Source: CAZWDO01 sp964632485 [NCBI: uncultured bacterium] (GTDB taxonomy: Bacteria > JAGOEH01). Taken from it: 62,640 nucleotides of DNA. The stretch lies in the NCBI GenBank assembly GCA_964632485.1, contig CAZWDO010000006.1, positions 130,408 to 193,047 on the forward strand, given 5' to 3'. Shown one piece after another: positions 43,685 through 53,002 of the stretch (the stretch's first letter is position 1; every line of letters begins with the position of its first letter). Both the position numbers and the translations under genes were made by a program. The notes under the pieces are model-generated. The model was not told the origin of the DNA and did no database searches. It saw nothing but the letters and a program-made list of their open reading frames with translations.

Positions 43685-45559
43685 ATGTGTGGAATTTGTG
43701 GAATTGTCGCTTACCAGGAGAATGTCTTGCAGCTTCAACCCTGGGTTGAACGTATGAATCAGAAATTGATCCATCGCGGTCCGGACGACGAAGGGTATTT
43801 TTTCGATCAAAATGATGATACCGCTATTGCTCTGGGACATAGGCGATTGAGTATTATCGATTTGACCGGTGGGCATCAACCGGTCTATAATGAAGATCAT
43901 ACGATAGCGCTGGTTTTCAATGGTGAAATATATAACTTTGAGGAATTGCGCAATGATCTCATACGTAAGGGTCATCAATTTGAAACCCGTTCCGATTCTG
44001 AGGTAATGGTCCACTTATACGAAGAAGAAGGGGTGGATATGGTAACTCAGTTGCGGGGAATGTTTGCGTTTGCCTTATGGGATCAACCCCGTCGCCGTAT
44101 ATTCCTGGCGCGCGATCGAGTCGGGAAAAAACCTCTTTTTTATTACCATAATCAAGGGTATCTAGCTTTTGCCTCCGAACTGCAAGCTCTCACTATTCTT
44201 CCACCAATTCGTAAAGAGATAAACCCGGACGGGTTATTCCAATTCTTTCATCTGGGATATATCCGCGCTCCCCAAACAGGATTTCGCGACATTTGCAAAT
44301 TGGAACCCGGGCATTATTTGATTAAAACTGATACGGAATTGGAGATCAAACCCTATTGGCGTTTGAAATTCGAGCCGAAACTGAACATGAATTTGGAAGA
44401 AACTATTAAAGAACTGGAGCGATTACTGACGGAATCAGTAAAACTGCGTATGATTTCCGATGTTCCCTTAGGGGTTTTCCTCAGCGGAGGTGTAGATTCA
44501 TCACTGGTTGCCCTCTATATGGCGCGTTTGTCGGCCGTACCCGTGAAGACTTTTTCTATCGGTTTTGCTCATGAAGATTATAATGAGTTGCCTTTTGCCC
44601 GGCAAGTCGCATCCTACATCGGTTCAGATCATCAGGAAATGGTTGTGGAACCTCACACGGCGGAAATATTGCCGCTGCTGGTCAGGCACTATGGCGAGCC
44701 CTATGCGGATTCATCGGCAATTCCTACTTATTATGTCTCCCAAATCACCCGGGAAAAAGTGACTGTCGCTTTAAATGGCGATGGAGGCGATGAATCGTTT
44801 ATCGGATATGATCGCTATCGGGCGATCGCTCTTTCTGAGCAACTCGGGTGTATTCCTTCTTTTCTTTGGCGGCTGGGCGCAGCAATGATCCCCGATTCAC
44901 TGGATTTTAAAAATCGTTGGCGTCGTATGAAACGATTTTGCCAGGTTGCATCGAGGCCTATCAGCCAACGATATTTGCGCTGGATGGCTTTGGCCGAGCC
45001 AGCCTGGATGGAGTCTTTCCGGGGCCCTGGTTTGGATTTAACGTCCCCTGATGTGGATTATTTTTCCTCATTTTTTGATCATCATCCGAACATGCATGTA
45101 GTTGAAAAAGCCCAGTGTTGTGATATCCATTCATATTTACCTTTTGATCTATTAGTAAAAGTTGATATTGCCACTATGTGCCATGCGCTTGAGGGCCGTT
45201 CTCCCTTATTGGACCATCATATTTTGGAATTTGCCGCTCAGCTTCCAATGAAGATCAAGTTTCCTCATCACCAACAAAAATTTCTTTTAAAACAATTGAT
45301 TCGCCAAATAATGCCGACCTATAATACCGAACGTCGAAAATATGGGTTTGGGATTCCCCTTGCTCAATGGCTGCGTAAGGATTTAAAGTCCCTTTTGCAG
45401 GAGCATCTCCTATCTCCCAGATTTCAGCGTCGAAAACTGTTTGCCGATGGTTTCATTCCACGTATAATCCGGGAGCATATTGAGGGGAAACAAGACCATG
45501 CTTTTTTTCTTTATGCCCTGCTGGTAATGGAAATCTGGTATCAGAGTTATATCGATTGA
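43685..45559 (+). CDS. asnB: Asparagine synthase-type glutamine amidotransferase
   Basis: 624 residues. Cys2 is the glutaminase nucleophile (MCGICGIVAY); FNGEIYN and RSDSEV belong to the Ntn domain; the synthetase domain has PLGVFLSGGVDSSLVA (PP-loop 267-272), ALNGDGGDESFIGYDRY and EGRSPLLDHHILE. Makes Asn, or in polymer loci may amidate sugar acids or lipids. Start ATG 43685 is required so that Cys2 is exposed; the longer in-frame opening at 43622 lacks this. TTG of the next gene overlaps the stop. Confidence 0.95.
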   Translation: MCGICGIVAYQENVLQLQPWVERMNQKLIHRGPDDEGYFFDQNDDTAIALGHRRLSIIDLTGGHQPVYNEDHTIALVFNGEIYNFEELRNDLIRKGHQFETRSDSEVMVHLYEEEGVDMVTQLRGMFAFALWDQPRRRIFLARDRVGKKPLFYYHNQGYLAFASELQALTILPPIRKEINPDGLFQFFHLGYIRAPQTGFRDICKLEPGHYLIKTDTELEIKPYWRLKFEPKLNMNLEETIKELERLLTESVKLRMISDVPLGVFLSGGVDSSLVALYMARLSAVPVKTFSIGFAHEDYNELPFARQVASYIGSDHQEMVVEPHTAEILPLLVRHYGEPYADSSAIPTYYVSQITREKVTVALNGDGGDESFIGYDRYRAIALSEQLGCIPSFLWRLGAAMIPDSLDFKNRWRRMKRFCQVASRPISQRYLRWMALAEPAWMESFRGPGLDLTSPDVDYFSSFFDHHPNMHVVEKAQCCDIHSYLPFDLLVKVDIATMCHALEGRSPLLDHHILEFAAQLPMKIKFPHHQQKFLLKQLIRQIMPTYNTERRKYGFGIPLAQWLRKDLKSLLQEHLLSPRFQRRKLFADGFIPRIIREHIEGKQDHAFFLYALLVMEIWYQSYID

Positions 45560-46689
45560 CCCCCTTGTTATCTAATTCGGAATTTTTCATCGACAATCAT
45601 TACGCGCGCGAAAAAGAGTTTCGTACTTTTATCCATATTTTCCAAGCCCCGAATTTTTACCCACAGAAAATAGCTCATCAATATTTCGATTCGATATTTA
45701 ATCAGATTTTTTGGCAGAAATTTATACGGGATGGAGGGATTTGGCCCCATCTAGCCTATCATTGTTATCATTATCACCACTATAGCCATTCCTATTTAAC
45801 ACCGGCAATGTCCGCTTTTTTTAATCATACAGCTACCAATTTTAAGGCAAATCAAATTCTTCGAAAAATTGATATGTTGTTGAAACCGGCGAAGATATCC
45901 TTTGCGATTCTGAAAGGAAAGATTTTGGCGGAACTTTATTACTGCCACGCGGGTTGCCGACCGTATGGCGATATCGATCTTTTCATCGATGAATCGGATC
46001 GGTTTCGGATTCAGGAGCTATTACTGGGTCAAGAATGGAAGATGATGTTCCATAGCAATTACCATCAAGCGGATCATGACACGTATATTAATCCTAACGG
46101 GTATATAGTCGAGTTTCATTGGCAATTGCACGTTATGGCCGGTTCAGTTCCATTTCTGTCGATCCCTGCGGAGGCATTGAAGAAGAATTGGTCGCCGGTT
46201 TTTATTGAAAAACACCTCTATTATACCCTGCAACCTGAGCTGCATTTTATCAGTAATATGCTCAATTGGATGAAACGCCCGAAATTCGGCTGGCCTCCCT
46301 TAAAGTATTTTGATCTTTATTATATCCTTCAACGCACGTCCAGGGATCGTATTCTGGAATTAGCCCAAAATTTCAATATGGTTGAACCGGCGCTCTATTT
46401 TATAAATGAGATTCATTATTATTTCTGCGCAGGCCGTATCCATACCAAAAAACCGGTTGTTTTCTCGTTGATTAAAGAGTATCGGAGCGAAAACTTTTTC
46501 TATTTTATCCGAATCCGCTGGTATTGGAGGCAAAATGCCCTGAAGTTTATCAGAGATATCGTCAGGCTTCTTTTCCCGGACCAGATATATTTGAAAAAAT
46601 TTTATCATGGCGTTGATGGCCGATTGCTCTGTCGATGGTGGAAGGAAAAAGCTACACAATTCTTCCGTAGATTGCGGCTAATCGACTAA
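45556..46689 (+). CDS. Uncharacterised nucleotidyltransferase family protein (PF14907-like)
   Basis: 377 residues. FAILKGKILAELYYCHAG and CRPYGDIDLFIDESD give the G-K plus D-x-D (DIDLF) pattern of the NTase fold; IVEFHWQLHV supplies a later acidic residue. Members occur widely in exopolysaccharide and lantibiotic-like loci; the substrate is unknown. Very rich in aromatic residues and His. Start TTG 45556 overlaps the asnB stop. The 3' end overlaps the convergent malQ by 38 bp. Confidence 0.8.
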   Translation: MTPLLSNSEFFIDNHYAREKEFRTFIHIFQAPNFYPQKIAHQYFDSIFNQIFWQKFIRDGGIWPHLAYHCYHYHHYSHSYLTPAMSAFFNHTATNFKANQILRKIDMLLKPAKISFAILKGKILAELYYCHAGCRPYGDIDLFIDESDRFRIQELLLGQEWKMMFHSNYHQADHDTYINPNGYIVEFHWQLHVMAGSVPFLSIPAEALKKNWSPVFIEKHLYYTLQPELHFISNMLNWMKRPKFGWPPLKYFDLYYILQRTSRDRILELAQNFNMVEPALYFINEIHYYFCAGRIHTKKPVVFSLIKEYRSENFFYFIRIRWYWRQNALKFIRDIVRLLFPDQIYLKKFYHGVDGRLLCRWWKEKATQFFRRLRLID

Positions 46690-48145
46690 GCTCTCGCGCA
46701 ATCGATGGTTTAATTTGTTTTTTAAGATAACGCCACGACCAATTTCCGCCCAACCGTCCCGGAAAGTTCATGCGTCCTGTCGTATCCAGTTGCAGGAGGT
46801 CCTGCAGCGGAACAATTGCGAAATGGGCAGTAGAGGAAAACGCGGCCCGTATCATGTCCCAACAGATATTTTCTCCCGAACTGTTAAAATAGGCCAGTAC
46901 GTTTTTGCGTTCCGGTTTTGCCAAAGAACGATACCAGCCCAATGTTGTATCATTGTCATGGGTCCCTGTAAAGACAACACAATTTTGCGTGAAATTGTGA
47001 GGTAAAAAAGGGTTGTTCGGACCTGAGTCAAAGGCGAATTGCAAAATTTTCATTCCGGGAAAACCGAATTGGCGCCGTAAGGCATGAACCTCCGGAGTGA
47101 TAAATCCCAAGTCTTCGGCAATGATGGGAGCTTTGCCCAATTCATTGAGAAGCGCGCGGAAAAGAGCTTCTCCCGGCGCTTTAACCCAGCGCCCATGTTC
47201 TGCGGTTGCAGCATTTCCCGGAACTTCCCAATACGCTTCAAATCCGCGAAAATGATCGACACGGACTATGTCCACATTTTCAAAAAGCTGTCGAAAACGA
47301 CTGATCCACCAGCGAAACCCATTGTTTTGCATCGTATCCCAACGATAATGCGGGTTCCCCCATAATTGCCCGGTTCGTGAAAAATAATCGGGCGGTACAC
47401 CCGCTACGACCTCTGGCTGCCCATGGCTATCTAAGTAGAATAGTTCGCGATGACTCCACGTATCTGAACTGTCATGCGAAACAAAGATGGGAAGATCACC
47501 AATAATTTTTATGTTCCTTTGATTGGCATACTGTTTGAGTTTCCGCCATTGACTTTCAAATAAATATTGCAGAAATGCATGGAATTCGATTTCATCCCGG
47601 AATTCCTCGCTAAAATTTTCCAGGGCATCCAGATTATGGTTGCGGAAAGGCGCTTCCCATTCGGTCCATACCTTTCCCTGATTGTGATGTTTAAGTGTCA
47701 TGAATAATGCAAAATCGTCCAACCAGTAACTCTCCTTGGACCGAAATTGGTCAAAACTCGCTCTTTGCTCGCTATGGTTGGATTTTTTAAAGTTTTGCCA
47801 CGCTTTTTTGAGCGCTTCATATTTTAACGGAATCAGTGAACCAAAATCAACATGATCGGCTGGCAGATTCTTTAATGAACGTAAATCTTTCACACTGATA
47901 TACCCGTTGTTTTTTAACTCATCAATACTAATCAGCAGCGGATTGCCTGCAAAAGCCGAAAAACTCTGGTAGGGCGAATCGCCATAGCCTGTTGGACCCA
48001 ATGGGAAAATCTGCCATAGACTCTGCTTGGATTCAACAAGGAAATCAACAAATTCATAAGCTTCTGCTCCGATCTCACCAATCCCATAAGAGGTAGGCAA
48101 TGATGTTGGATGAAGTAAAATTCCACTGGCACGATACATATTCAT
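46652..48145 (-). CDS. malQ: 4-alpha-glucanotransferase (amylomaltase)
   Basis: 497 residues, GH77. SGILLHPTSLPTSYGIGEIG at the start, QIFPLGPTGYGDSPYQSFSAFA, IIGDLPIFVSHDSSDTW (nucleophile region), VRVDHFRGFEAYWEVPG, IIAEDLGFITPEV (acid/base Glu) and FTGTHDNDTTLGWY are classic. Disproportionates malto-oligosaccharides in glycogen/maltodextrin metabolism. No other glycogen gene is nearby. Own promoter upstream. Its last 38 bp overlap the NTase gene on the other strand. Confidence 0.96.
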   Translation of the reverse strand: MNMYRASGILLHPTSLPTSYGIGEIGAEAYEFVDFLVESKQSLWQIFPLGPTGYGDSPYQSFSAFAGNPLLISIDELKNNGYISVKDLRSLKNLPADHVDFGSLIPLKYEALKKAWQNFKKSNHSEQRASFDQFRSKESYWLDDFALFMTLKHHNQGKVWTEWEAPFRNHNLDALENFSEEFRDEIEFHAFLQYLFESQWRKLKQYANQRNIKIIGDLPIFVSHDSSDTWSHRELFYLDSHGQPEVVAGVPPDYFSRTGQLWGNPHYRWDTMQNNGFRWWISRFRQLFENVDIVRVDHFRGFEAYWEVPGNAATAEHGRWVKAPGEALFRALLNELGKAPIIAEDLGFITPEVHALRRQFGFPGMKILQFAFDSGPNNPFLPHNFTQNCVVFTGTHDNDTTLGWYRSLAKPERKNVLAYFNSSGENICWDMIRAAFSSTAHFAIVPLQDLLQLDTTGRMNFPGRLGGNWSWRYLKKQIKPSIARELSRLAAIYGRIV

Positions 48146-48201
48146 AGTTTGCTCTCCTCGATAAAGCGTGTGTTTTTCTTTATAAAACCGATTACATTTT
48201 A

Positions 48202-48230
48202 AATTTAAACTGAATTGCGTGGATTGTCAA
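48202..48230 (-). promoter_or_regulatory. Promoter for malQ
   Basis: Minus strand TTGACA (48230-48225), 17 bp, TAAATT (48207-48202). Confidence 0.65.
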
Positions 48231-48269
48231 GCCTTTTTTTATTGTCAAAAATGAGAATTAAAAAAAATA

Positions 48270-48297
48270 TTGACAACTTAAATTTTCTGGTTATATT
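48270..48297 (+). promoter_or_regulatory. Promoter for the GWxTD gene
   Basis: TTGACA (48270-48275), 16 bp, TATATT (48292-48297), 35 bp before the start codon. Confidence 0.7.
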
Positions 48298-48331
48298 TTA
48301 AACAATGAATGATTCGATGAGGAGTTAAAAA

Positions 48332-49624
48332 ATGAGACTTATGCTTGGTCTATTCCTTTTTACTCTGGGCGTCAGTTTGTTCCCGCAAGCAAGCGTGTCG
48401 CAACCTATGCCGGAAAAGGAACTATTCTCGATGCGGAACCGCATTTTCTTTGATTATTTTTTTATGTATAACCGGGAATTGAACGATTCTCTTTATCAAA
48501 TGGAAATTGACTATCAGATACCTATAAGTTTTTTGAAATTTTTTCTGGATGATTCCCTTTACCAAAGCCGCTACGAAATACGTTTGGTTTTGTATAAAGA
48601 CGAACGTTTTATCTGGGACCGGGTATGGGAAAAACAAATTATGGAAAAACAATATGAGAACACGATGCAATCAAATTTCTATTGCCTTGACAAAGTTGAT
48701 TTTGAAGTGGATTCGGGAAAATATCAATGTCAAATCCAATTGTATGATACACATTCAAAGAATCAGTTCGAACATACCATTCGTTTTGAATTGCCACCAA
48801 TTAAAGGCAACGGAGAATTAGTATCTTCCTTTAAATTTGGGTATCAAACAATTTTGGATTCGGACTCTGTTCGAAAGATGCTGCCAAATATTTCTCGTAT
48901 TTATGAAGAGAAGGAACCCCTTCTTTATATTGATTATATTTTAAGCGGGAAAATGGAAATTGATTCTATCTATTATTTGATTGAAGTGATGAAAGATGAT
49001 AATGTCAAAGAGGAAATCCTGAATCGTTCTTTTTTGCTCTTGAAGGATCGCCCTTTAACCAGCCATATTGTTGACAGTATCCGCCTGGTTAAATTTCCTC
49101 AAGCTAAATATAATTTTCAACTGATAGTGGGTTCCAGAGCAGGATCAATTCGCCGGGAAAAAGTGTTTATCATAGGCGGACAATCGATTTTGCCTTCAAT
49201 CAGTTTTAAAGACCATCTTCGGTTGTTGAGTTTGATTGCTAAAGGCGATGAAATGAGCCGTTTGAAAAAAGCAAAGGAAGAGGGATTGACGGACCAGGAA
49301 GCGCTGGATAAATTTTGGAAGGAGCGCGATCCGAATCCCCAGACAGAAGAAAATGAAGAGCGGGATGAATTCTACAAGCGGGTTTTTTTTGCGATTCAAA
49401 ATTTTTCGGTGGGACGGTTTAAACCCGGTTGGGATACGGATCGGGGACGGGTGTATATTTCGTTAGGCACTCCGGATAATGTTGAACGATATGACTATAA
49501 CATGCAGGGAAAACCTTACCAGATCTGGTACTATTATCGCCAAAACCGCCAATATGTTTTTGTTGATTATAGTGGTTTTGGAGATTACGAATTGATTCCG
49601 GGTAGCGGTTTGGACTATTATTAA
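48332..49624 (+). CDS. Secreted GWxTD-domain protein
   Basis: 430 residues with a signal peptide (MRLMLGLFLFTLGVSLFPQ). The C-terminal domain (about 335-430) has RFKPGWDTDRGRVYISLGTP, then QIWYYYRQNRQYVFVDYSG, the GWxTD hallmark (GWDTD at 366-370). The family is widespread in FCB phyla and candidate divisions, of unknown function. The middle (40-330) is beta-rich and unassigned. A strong promoter precedes it, and the sigma factor follows 15 bp after the stop. Confidence 0.88.
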   Translation: MRLMLGLFLFTLGVSLFPQASVSQPMPEKELFSMRNRIFFDYFFMYNRELNDSLYQMEIDYQIPISFLKFFLDDSLYQSRYEIRLVLYKDERFIWDRVWEKQIMEKQYENTMQSNFYCLDKVDFEVDSGKYQCQIQLYDTHSKNQFEHTIRFELPPIKGNGELVSSFKFGYQTILDSDSVRKMLPNISRIYEEKEPLLYIDYILSGKMEIDSIYYLIEVMKDDNVKEEILNRSFLLLKDRPLTSHIVDSIRLVKFPQAKYNFQLIVGSRAGSIRREKVFIIGGQSILPSISFKDHLRLLSLIAKGDEMSRLKKAKEEGLTDQEALDKFWKERDPNPQTEENEERDEFYKRVFFAIQNFSVGRFKPGWDTDRGRVYISLGTPDNVERYDYNMQGKPYQIWYYYRQNRQYVFVDYSGFGDYELIPGSGLDYY

Positions 49625-49639
49625 AAGCAGAGGATAGTG

Positions 49640-51157
49640 ATGAATCTTGATCAATTTTTAAATGAATCAAAACATGAAAGTTTTTTAAAACAAGCTTGTA
49701 AACAACGCGTTTTAACCTGGGATGAATTGAATCTGGTTTTAGATCGGAATATCGTTGATGAAGAAAGAATTGAAACTGTTATCGATTTTTTCGAACAACA
49801 GGGTATCGAATTGGTCAGTGAACGAGAAAAAAAATGGATTCTGAAAACCGGAAGAAGAAAAAAGAAACATAAGCGGCTAACACCTTTGAATCCGTTTAAT
49901 AAAAATGATCAATTGGGCAATTTTATGAAGATTTATGATCATCTTTTAGAATTAACGGAAGATGAAAAACAGCGGCAAATTATGGTAATACGGCGGGAAG
50001 AAAAAATTCTCGAAGACCTGTTGTTTCGATCTTTATACCTGCTATACTTTCTTTACGGCTACCGAAACGAAGAGATGACTCCGCAGGCGCTGGAAAATCT
50101 GTTGAATTGTTTTCAACCTAATTTTTTAAAGGCTGTTATGATCTATGATCGTCAAATCGCTTATTTCAGACAATGGTTTGATGACCAGTGGCAAATCTGG
50201 ACTGCTTATGCGCAAGCCTCTCAAAAACAACAGGATAATGAAGCAGAATCGTTGATGAAAGAACTTCTTGACCAATTGGTGTCGCTGAATTGGAAATCAA
50301 AAAAATTGCGTTCATTATTAAATGATTTCATTCGGGAGGACGGCTTTTTTACACTTGCCAATCGTAAAGAAGAGGAATATGGATTCCTGGTGGCTTATTT
50401 GAAAGACTACCAGAAAGAGACACGGAAACACTATGACCGCCTGCAAGAGAAACGCAACTCATTGATTGAATCAGAAATGAAACTGGTTATTTCTATCGCA
50501 AAGTTGTATAGTGGGAGAGGCATCGATTTTGTTGATCTCATCCAGGAAGGTAACCGAGGATTGGTGGAAGCGTTAGACAACTATACTACTGAATCTCAAG
50601 CCCCCTTTCAACAGTATGTCACCCGCTATATTCGACGAGCGATTACGCACTATATGGCTTGTAATAGCAATTCGTTTGTTATTTCGCGTCAGCAATTAAG
50701 AGCCATTCATCGCATTAAACGCGTGCGAAACCAATTAACTCAGGAATTGCATCGAGATCCTACCCCTGAGGAAATTGTACAACATTGCGGTATCCCCCTG
50801 CATACGGTGAATAATCTTCTCAATGCCAGTAAACGCGAAACCTCCTGGGAAAATCAACTTAATTTATCACGCACCGAATTTCACTTGACGGATGATCAGA
50901 ATAAAACGGTTGAAATTTCTGAAACCTGGATTAAACGACTGGAAAACATTCGCTTGAGCCAAACTCTGAGTGATCGTGAAGAGAAGGTGATGAAATTAAA
51001 GTATGGCTATTATGGAGTGGCTTATCCTGAAGAAGAGATTTCCGAGATTTTGGGTTTAACAATTCAACGGATTCGCCAGATTGAAAAAATTGCCCGTCAT
51101 AAGATGAAATCGCGGATGAAATTGTTGAAAATTGATGGATATGTTGTTTTACCATGA
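49640..51157 (+). CDS. Divergent sigma-70 family RNA polymerase sigma factor
   Basis: 505 residues, group 1/2-like layout. N-terminal region 1.1 is recognisable (VLTWDELNLVL...IETVIDFFEQQGIELV); a long acidic/basic linker follows; region 2: SEMKLVISIAKLYSGRGIDF, DLIQEGNRGLVEALDNYTTE, QQYVTRYIRRAITHYMACNS; region 3: LTQELHRDPTPEEIVQHCGI; region 4: LSDREEKVMKLKYGYY and LGLTIQRIRQIEKIA. The -10 recognition helix (YIRRAITHYMACN) departs from the RpoD form (WIRQAITRAIADQ), so it likely reads another promoter set. Start ATG 49640 has AGAGG six bases before; GTG 49637 is an alternative. Confidence 0.85.
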   Translation: MNLDQFLNESKHESFLKQACKQRVLTWDELNLVLDRNIVDEERIETVIDFFEQQGIELVSEREKKWILKTGRRKKKHKRLTPLNPFNKNDQLGNFMKIYDHLLELTEDEKQRQIMVIRREEKILEDLLFRSLYLLYFLYGYRNEEMTPQALENLLNCFQPNFLKAVMIYDRQIAYFRQWFDDQWQIWTAYAQASQKQQDNEAESLMKELLDQLVSLNWKSKKLRSLLNDFIREDGFFTLANRKEEEYGFLVAYLKDYQKETRKHYDRLQEKRNSLIESEMKLVISIAKLYSGRGIDFVDLIQEGNRGLVEALDNYTTESQAPFQQYVTRYIRRAITHYMACNSNSFVISRQQLRAIHRIKRVRNQLTQELHRDPTPEEIVQHCGIPLHTVNNLLNASKRETSWENQLNLSRTEFHLTDDQNKTVEISETWIKRLENIRLSQTLSDREEKVMKLKYGYYGVAYPEEEISEILGLTIQRIRQIEKIARHKMKSRMKLLKIDGYVVLP

Positions 51158-51175
51158 AAAATCTTAAAAAACTAC

Positions 51176-51204
51176 TTGATTTTTTAATTAAATTGTGTTA
51201 ATTT
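51176..51204 (+). promoter_or_regulatory. Promoter for the tRNA gene
   Basis: TTGATT (51176-51181), 17 bp, TAATTT (51199-51204); transcription would begin about 7 bp before the mature tRNA. Confidence 0.5.
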
Positions 51205-51217
51205 AACTTAACATTGG

Positions 51218-51291
51218 GGGCCCATAGCTCAGTTGGTTAGAGCTACCGGCTCATAACCGGTCGGTCCTAGGTTCAAGTCCTAGTGGGCCCA
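51218..51291 (+). tRNA. tRNA with CAT anticodon (Met or lysidine-type Ile)
   Basis: Complete cloverleaf of 74 nt: acceptor GGGCCCA/TGGGCCC, D arm GCTC-AGTTGGTTA-GAGC, anticodon arm ACCGG-CTCATAA-CCGGT, T arm CTAGG-TTCAAGT-CCTAG, discriminator A. The GGGCCC acceptor stem resembles tRNA-Ile2 (CAU changed to lysidine-AU by TilS), but an elongator tRNA-Met is equally possible from sequence alone. The CCA end is not encoded. It does not have the C1-A72 mismatch of an initiator. Confidence 0.95.
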
Positions 51292-51310
51292 CTAAAAAGG
51301 AGTGGTATCA

Positions 51311-52036
51311 TTGAAAGACGAACCCCAAATTCTTAGAAAACTGATTGAATTGCAGGTCTTTGATAGTGAAATTCAAGATTTGGAACAGCAGTTCTATAGT
51401 ATTCCTGAATCCCTGAATAGTATTAAAATCCGAATTCAAAATCTGGATGACCAGTTTAGCAAAATGAATGCCGTGGTCAGCGCCCAGGAAACTGAATTGA
51501 AACAATTGGCTCAGGAACAGGCAGATACAAGCGCCCGTTTCGATAAATACCAGGGACAGCTCATGCAAGTTAAAACCAATAAGGAATACGATGCTGTTTT
51601 AGCGGAAATTGAAAACTGTCAAAAAGTTTTACGGGATAATGAAGAAAAACAGATGGAGGGCCAGGAAAAATTAGAAAAACTTCAACTTGAAAAAGGAAAA
51701 ATCGAGGCTGAATGTTTAAAGTTTAAGGCAGAATATGTGCCTTTGTTGCAAGAATTAGAAACCAAATACGCCATTGTAAAAAATGAGTTTGATCTTAAAA
51801 CTGCTGATCGGCAGGAAAAGATTGCATCGATTCCCAAAACTATTTTTTCGCGGTACGAAAAAATTCGCAAAGGAACTGATGGCCGGGCAGTAGTCGCTAT
51901 CATACGTGGAAGTGCCTGTGGCGGATGTTATCAGGCTTTACCGAAACATACAATCAATGAAATTCTCCGCAATAATCGCGTCATTAATTGTGAGCATTGC
52001 GGACGAATTCTCTATGCTGATGAAACACTCGGTTAA
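51311..52036 (+). CDS. Coiled-coil protein with C4 zinc ribbon (HP0958/CT398-like)
   Basis: 241 residues. Residues 1-170 are one long antiparallel coiled-coil hairpin (QDLEQQFYSIPESLNSIKIR, VKTNKEYDAVLAEIENCQKV). The end carries C-GG-C and CEHCGR (CGGCYQALP...INCEHCGRILY), the C4 zinc ribbon of the DUF164/zf-RING_7 family. Homologues stabilise RpoN or RNA in Helicobacter, but the general role is open. Start TTG 51311 is eight bases after AAAGGAG; a GTG at 51302 is inside that SD. Its stop codon lies in the RNase P RNA P1 helix. Confidence 0.9.
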   Translation: MKDEPQILRKLIELQVFDSEIQDLEQQFYSIPESLNSIKIRIQNLDDQFSKMNAVVSAQETELKQLAQEQADTSARFDKYQGQLMQVKTNKEYDAVLAEIENCQKVLRDNEEKQMEGQEKLEKLQLEKGKIEAECLKFKAEYVPLLQELETKYAIVKNEFDLKTADRQEKIASIPKTIFSRYEKIRKGTDGRAVVAIIRGSACGGCYQALPKHTINEILRNNRVINCEHCGRILYADETLG

Positions 52037-52343
52037 AGGTAAATGAGACGGTTGCTCCGGCTTATGCTGGAGAGGAAAGTCCGGACTCCTTAAGGCAGGA
52101 TGATTCTTAACGAGAATCGGGAGTAATCCCGGGAAAGCGCCACAGAAACGAGACCGATTCAGCTTCGGCTGAATACGGGTGAAAAGGGCATGCCCCATCT
52201 GGAGCAAGACCAAATATGAAAATCCGCCCCGCCTTAGGCGTATGGTTTTCGGGTGGGTCGCTTGATGACAGGAGCGATTCTGTTACCAGATAGATAACCG
52301 TCACCCTTTGGGGAACAGAATCCGGCTTACAGTTTACCTTTAA
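52033..52343 (+). ncRNA. rnpB: RNase P RNA, bacterial type A
   Basis: Recognised by the universal core: GAGGAAAGTCCGGACTCC near 52073, CAGAAACGAGACCG near 52143, and GAACAGAATCCGGCTTACAG near 52313. The ends TTAAAGGTAAA (52033-52043) and TTTACCTTTAA (52333-52343) pair perfectly as an 11-bp P1 helix, fixing the limits. Catalytic subunit for 5' processing of tRNAs. The P1 strand overlaps the stop codon of the zinc-ribbon gene, and the next CDS starts 23 bp downstream. No own promoter is evident, so it may be cut from a longer transcript. Confidence 0.95.
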
Positions 52344-52366
52344 CCGCTTTTAACAAGGGAGCTAAG

Positions 52367-52987
52367 ATGGATTTTATCGTACGTTTGTTTATTGATGGCG
52401 GAGCGACCATGATAGTGATTGGTTTTTTTAATTTGATCGCTTTGTTTATCGTACTGGAACGGATCTTTTTTTTATATTTTCGCGCAAATATCAATGCGCA
52501 TCGTTTTATGGACCGGATTTACGCAATGTTTAAAGAGAAACAGATCAATGAAGCGATTACGCTTTGCAATCAACGGAACAAACCCTTTACGAAACTGATT
52601 GGCGCGGCATTGCAGAATTATGAGAATACCGACCGCGGCATTCAGGATTCCATGGATGAAGTGTTTTTGACGGAATCGCCGCGGATCAAACGTTACACTC
52701 CGTTTTTAACGGTGATCGGCCAGATTGCAACCCTGTTGGGATTGTTGGGAACGATTGTCGGATTGATCGAAGCGTTTGATGCGTTGGCCGGTACGGGGGC
52801 TGCGGATCGGACGGAACAGTTGGCGCTGGGCATCTCGAAAGCCATGGCAACTACGGCCTATGGGTTGATTGTGGCTGTGTTTTGTATTTTTACTTTTGCG
52901 TTTCTGAATCTGAAGATTGATCGAATCATTGACGACATTGATGAATATTCGGTCAAAATTGTTAATTTCATCCATAAATACCGTTAA
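52367..52987 (+). CDS. TolQ/ExbB/MotA-type proton channel protein, copy A
   Basis: 206 residues. One N-terminal membrane helix (about 14-35, MIVIGFFNLIALFIVLERIF), cytoplasmic loop with FTKLIGAALQNYENTDRGIQ, then two helices (RYTPFLTVIGQIATLLGLLG and KAMATTAYGLIVAVFCIFTF) bearing the conserved Pro, Thr and Gly of the ExbB/TolQ channel. Forms the pentameric stator that uses proton flow. SD AAGGGAG. It is 97% identical in protein (7 differences in 206) to copy B at 55111. Two ExbD/TolR-type genes and a TonB-like gene lie between them. Confidence 0.93.
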   Translation: MDFIVRLFIDGGATMIVIGFFNLIALFIVLERIFFLYFRANINAHRFMDRIYAMFKEKQINEAITLCNQRNKPFTKLIGAALQNYENTDRGIQDSMDEVFLTESPRIKRYTPFLTVIGQIATLLGLLGTIVGLIEAFDALAGTGAADRTEQLALGISKAMATTAYGLIVAVFCIFTFAFLNLKIDRIIDDIDEYSVKIVNFIHKYR

Positions 52988-53002
52988 ACAAGGAGAGAGC
53001 CC

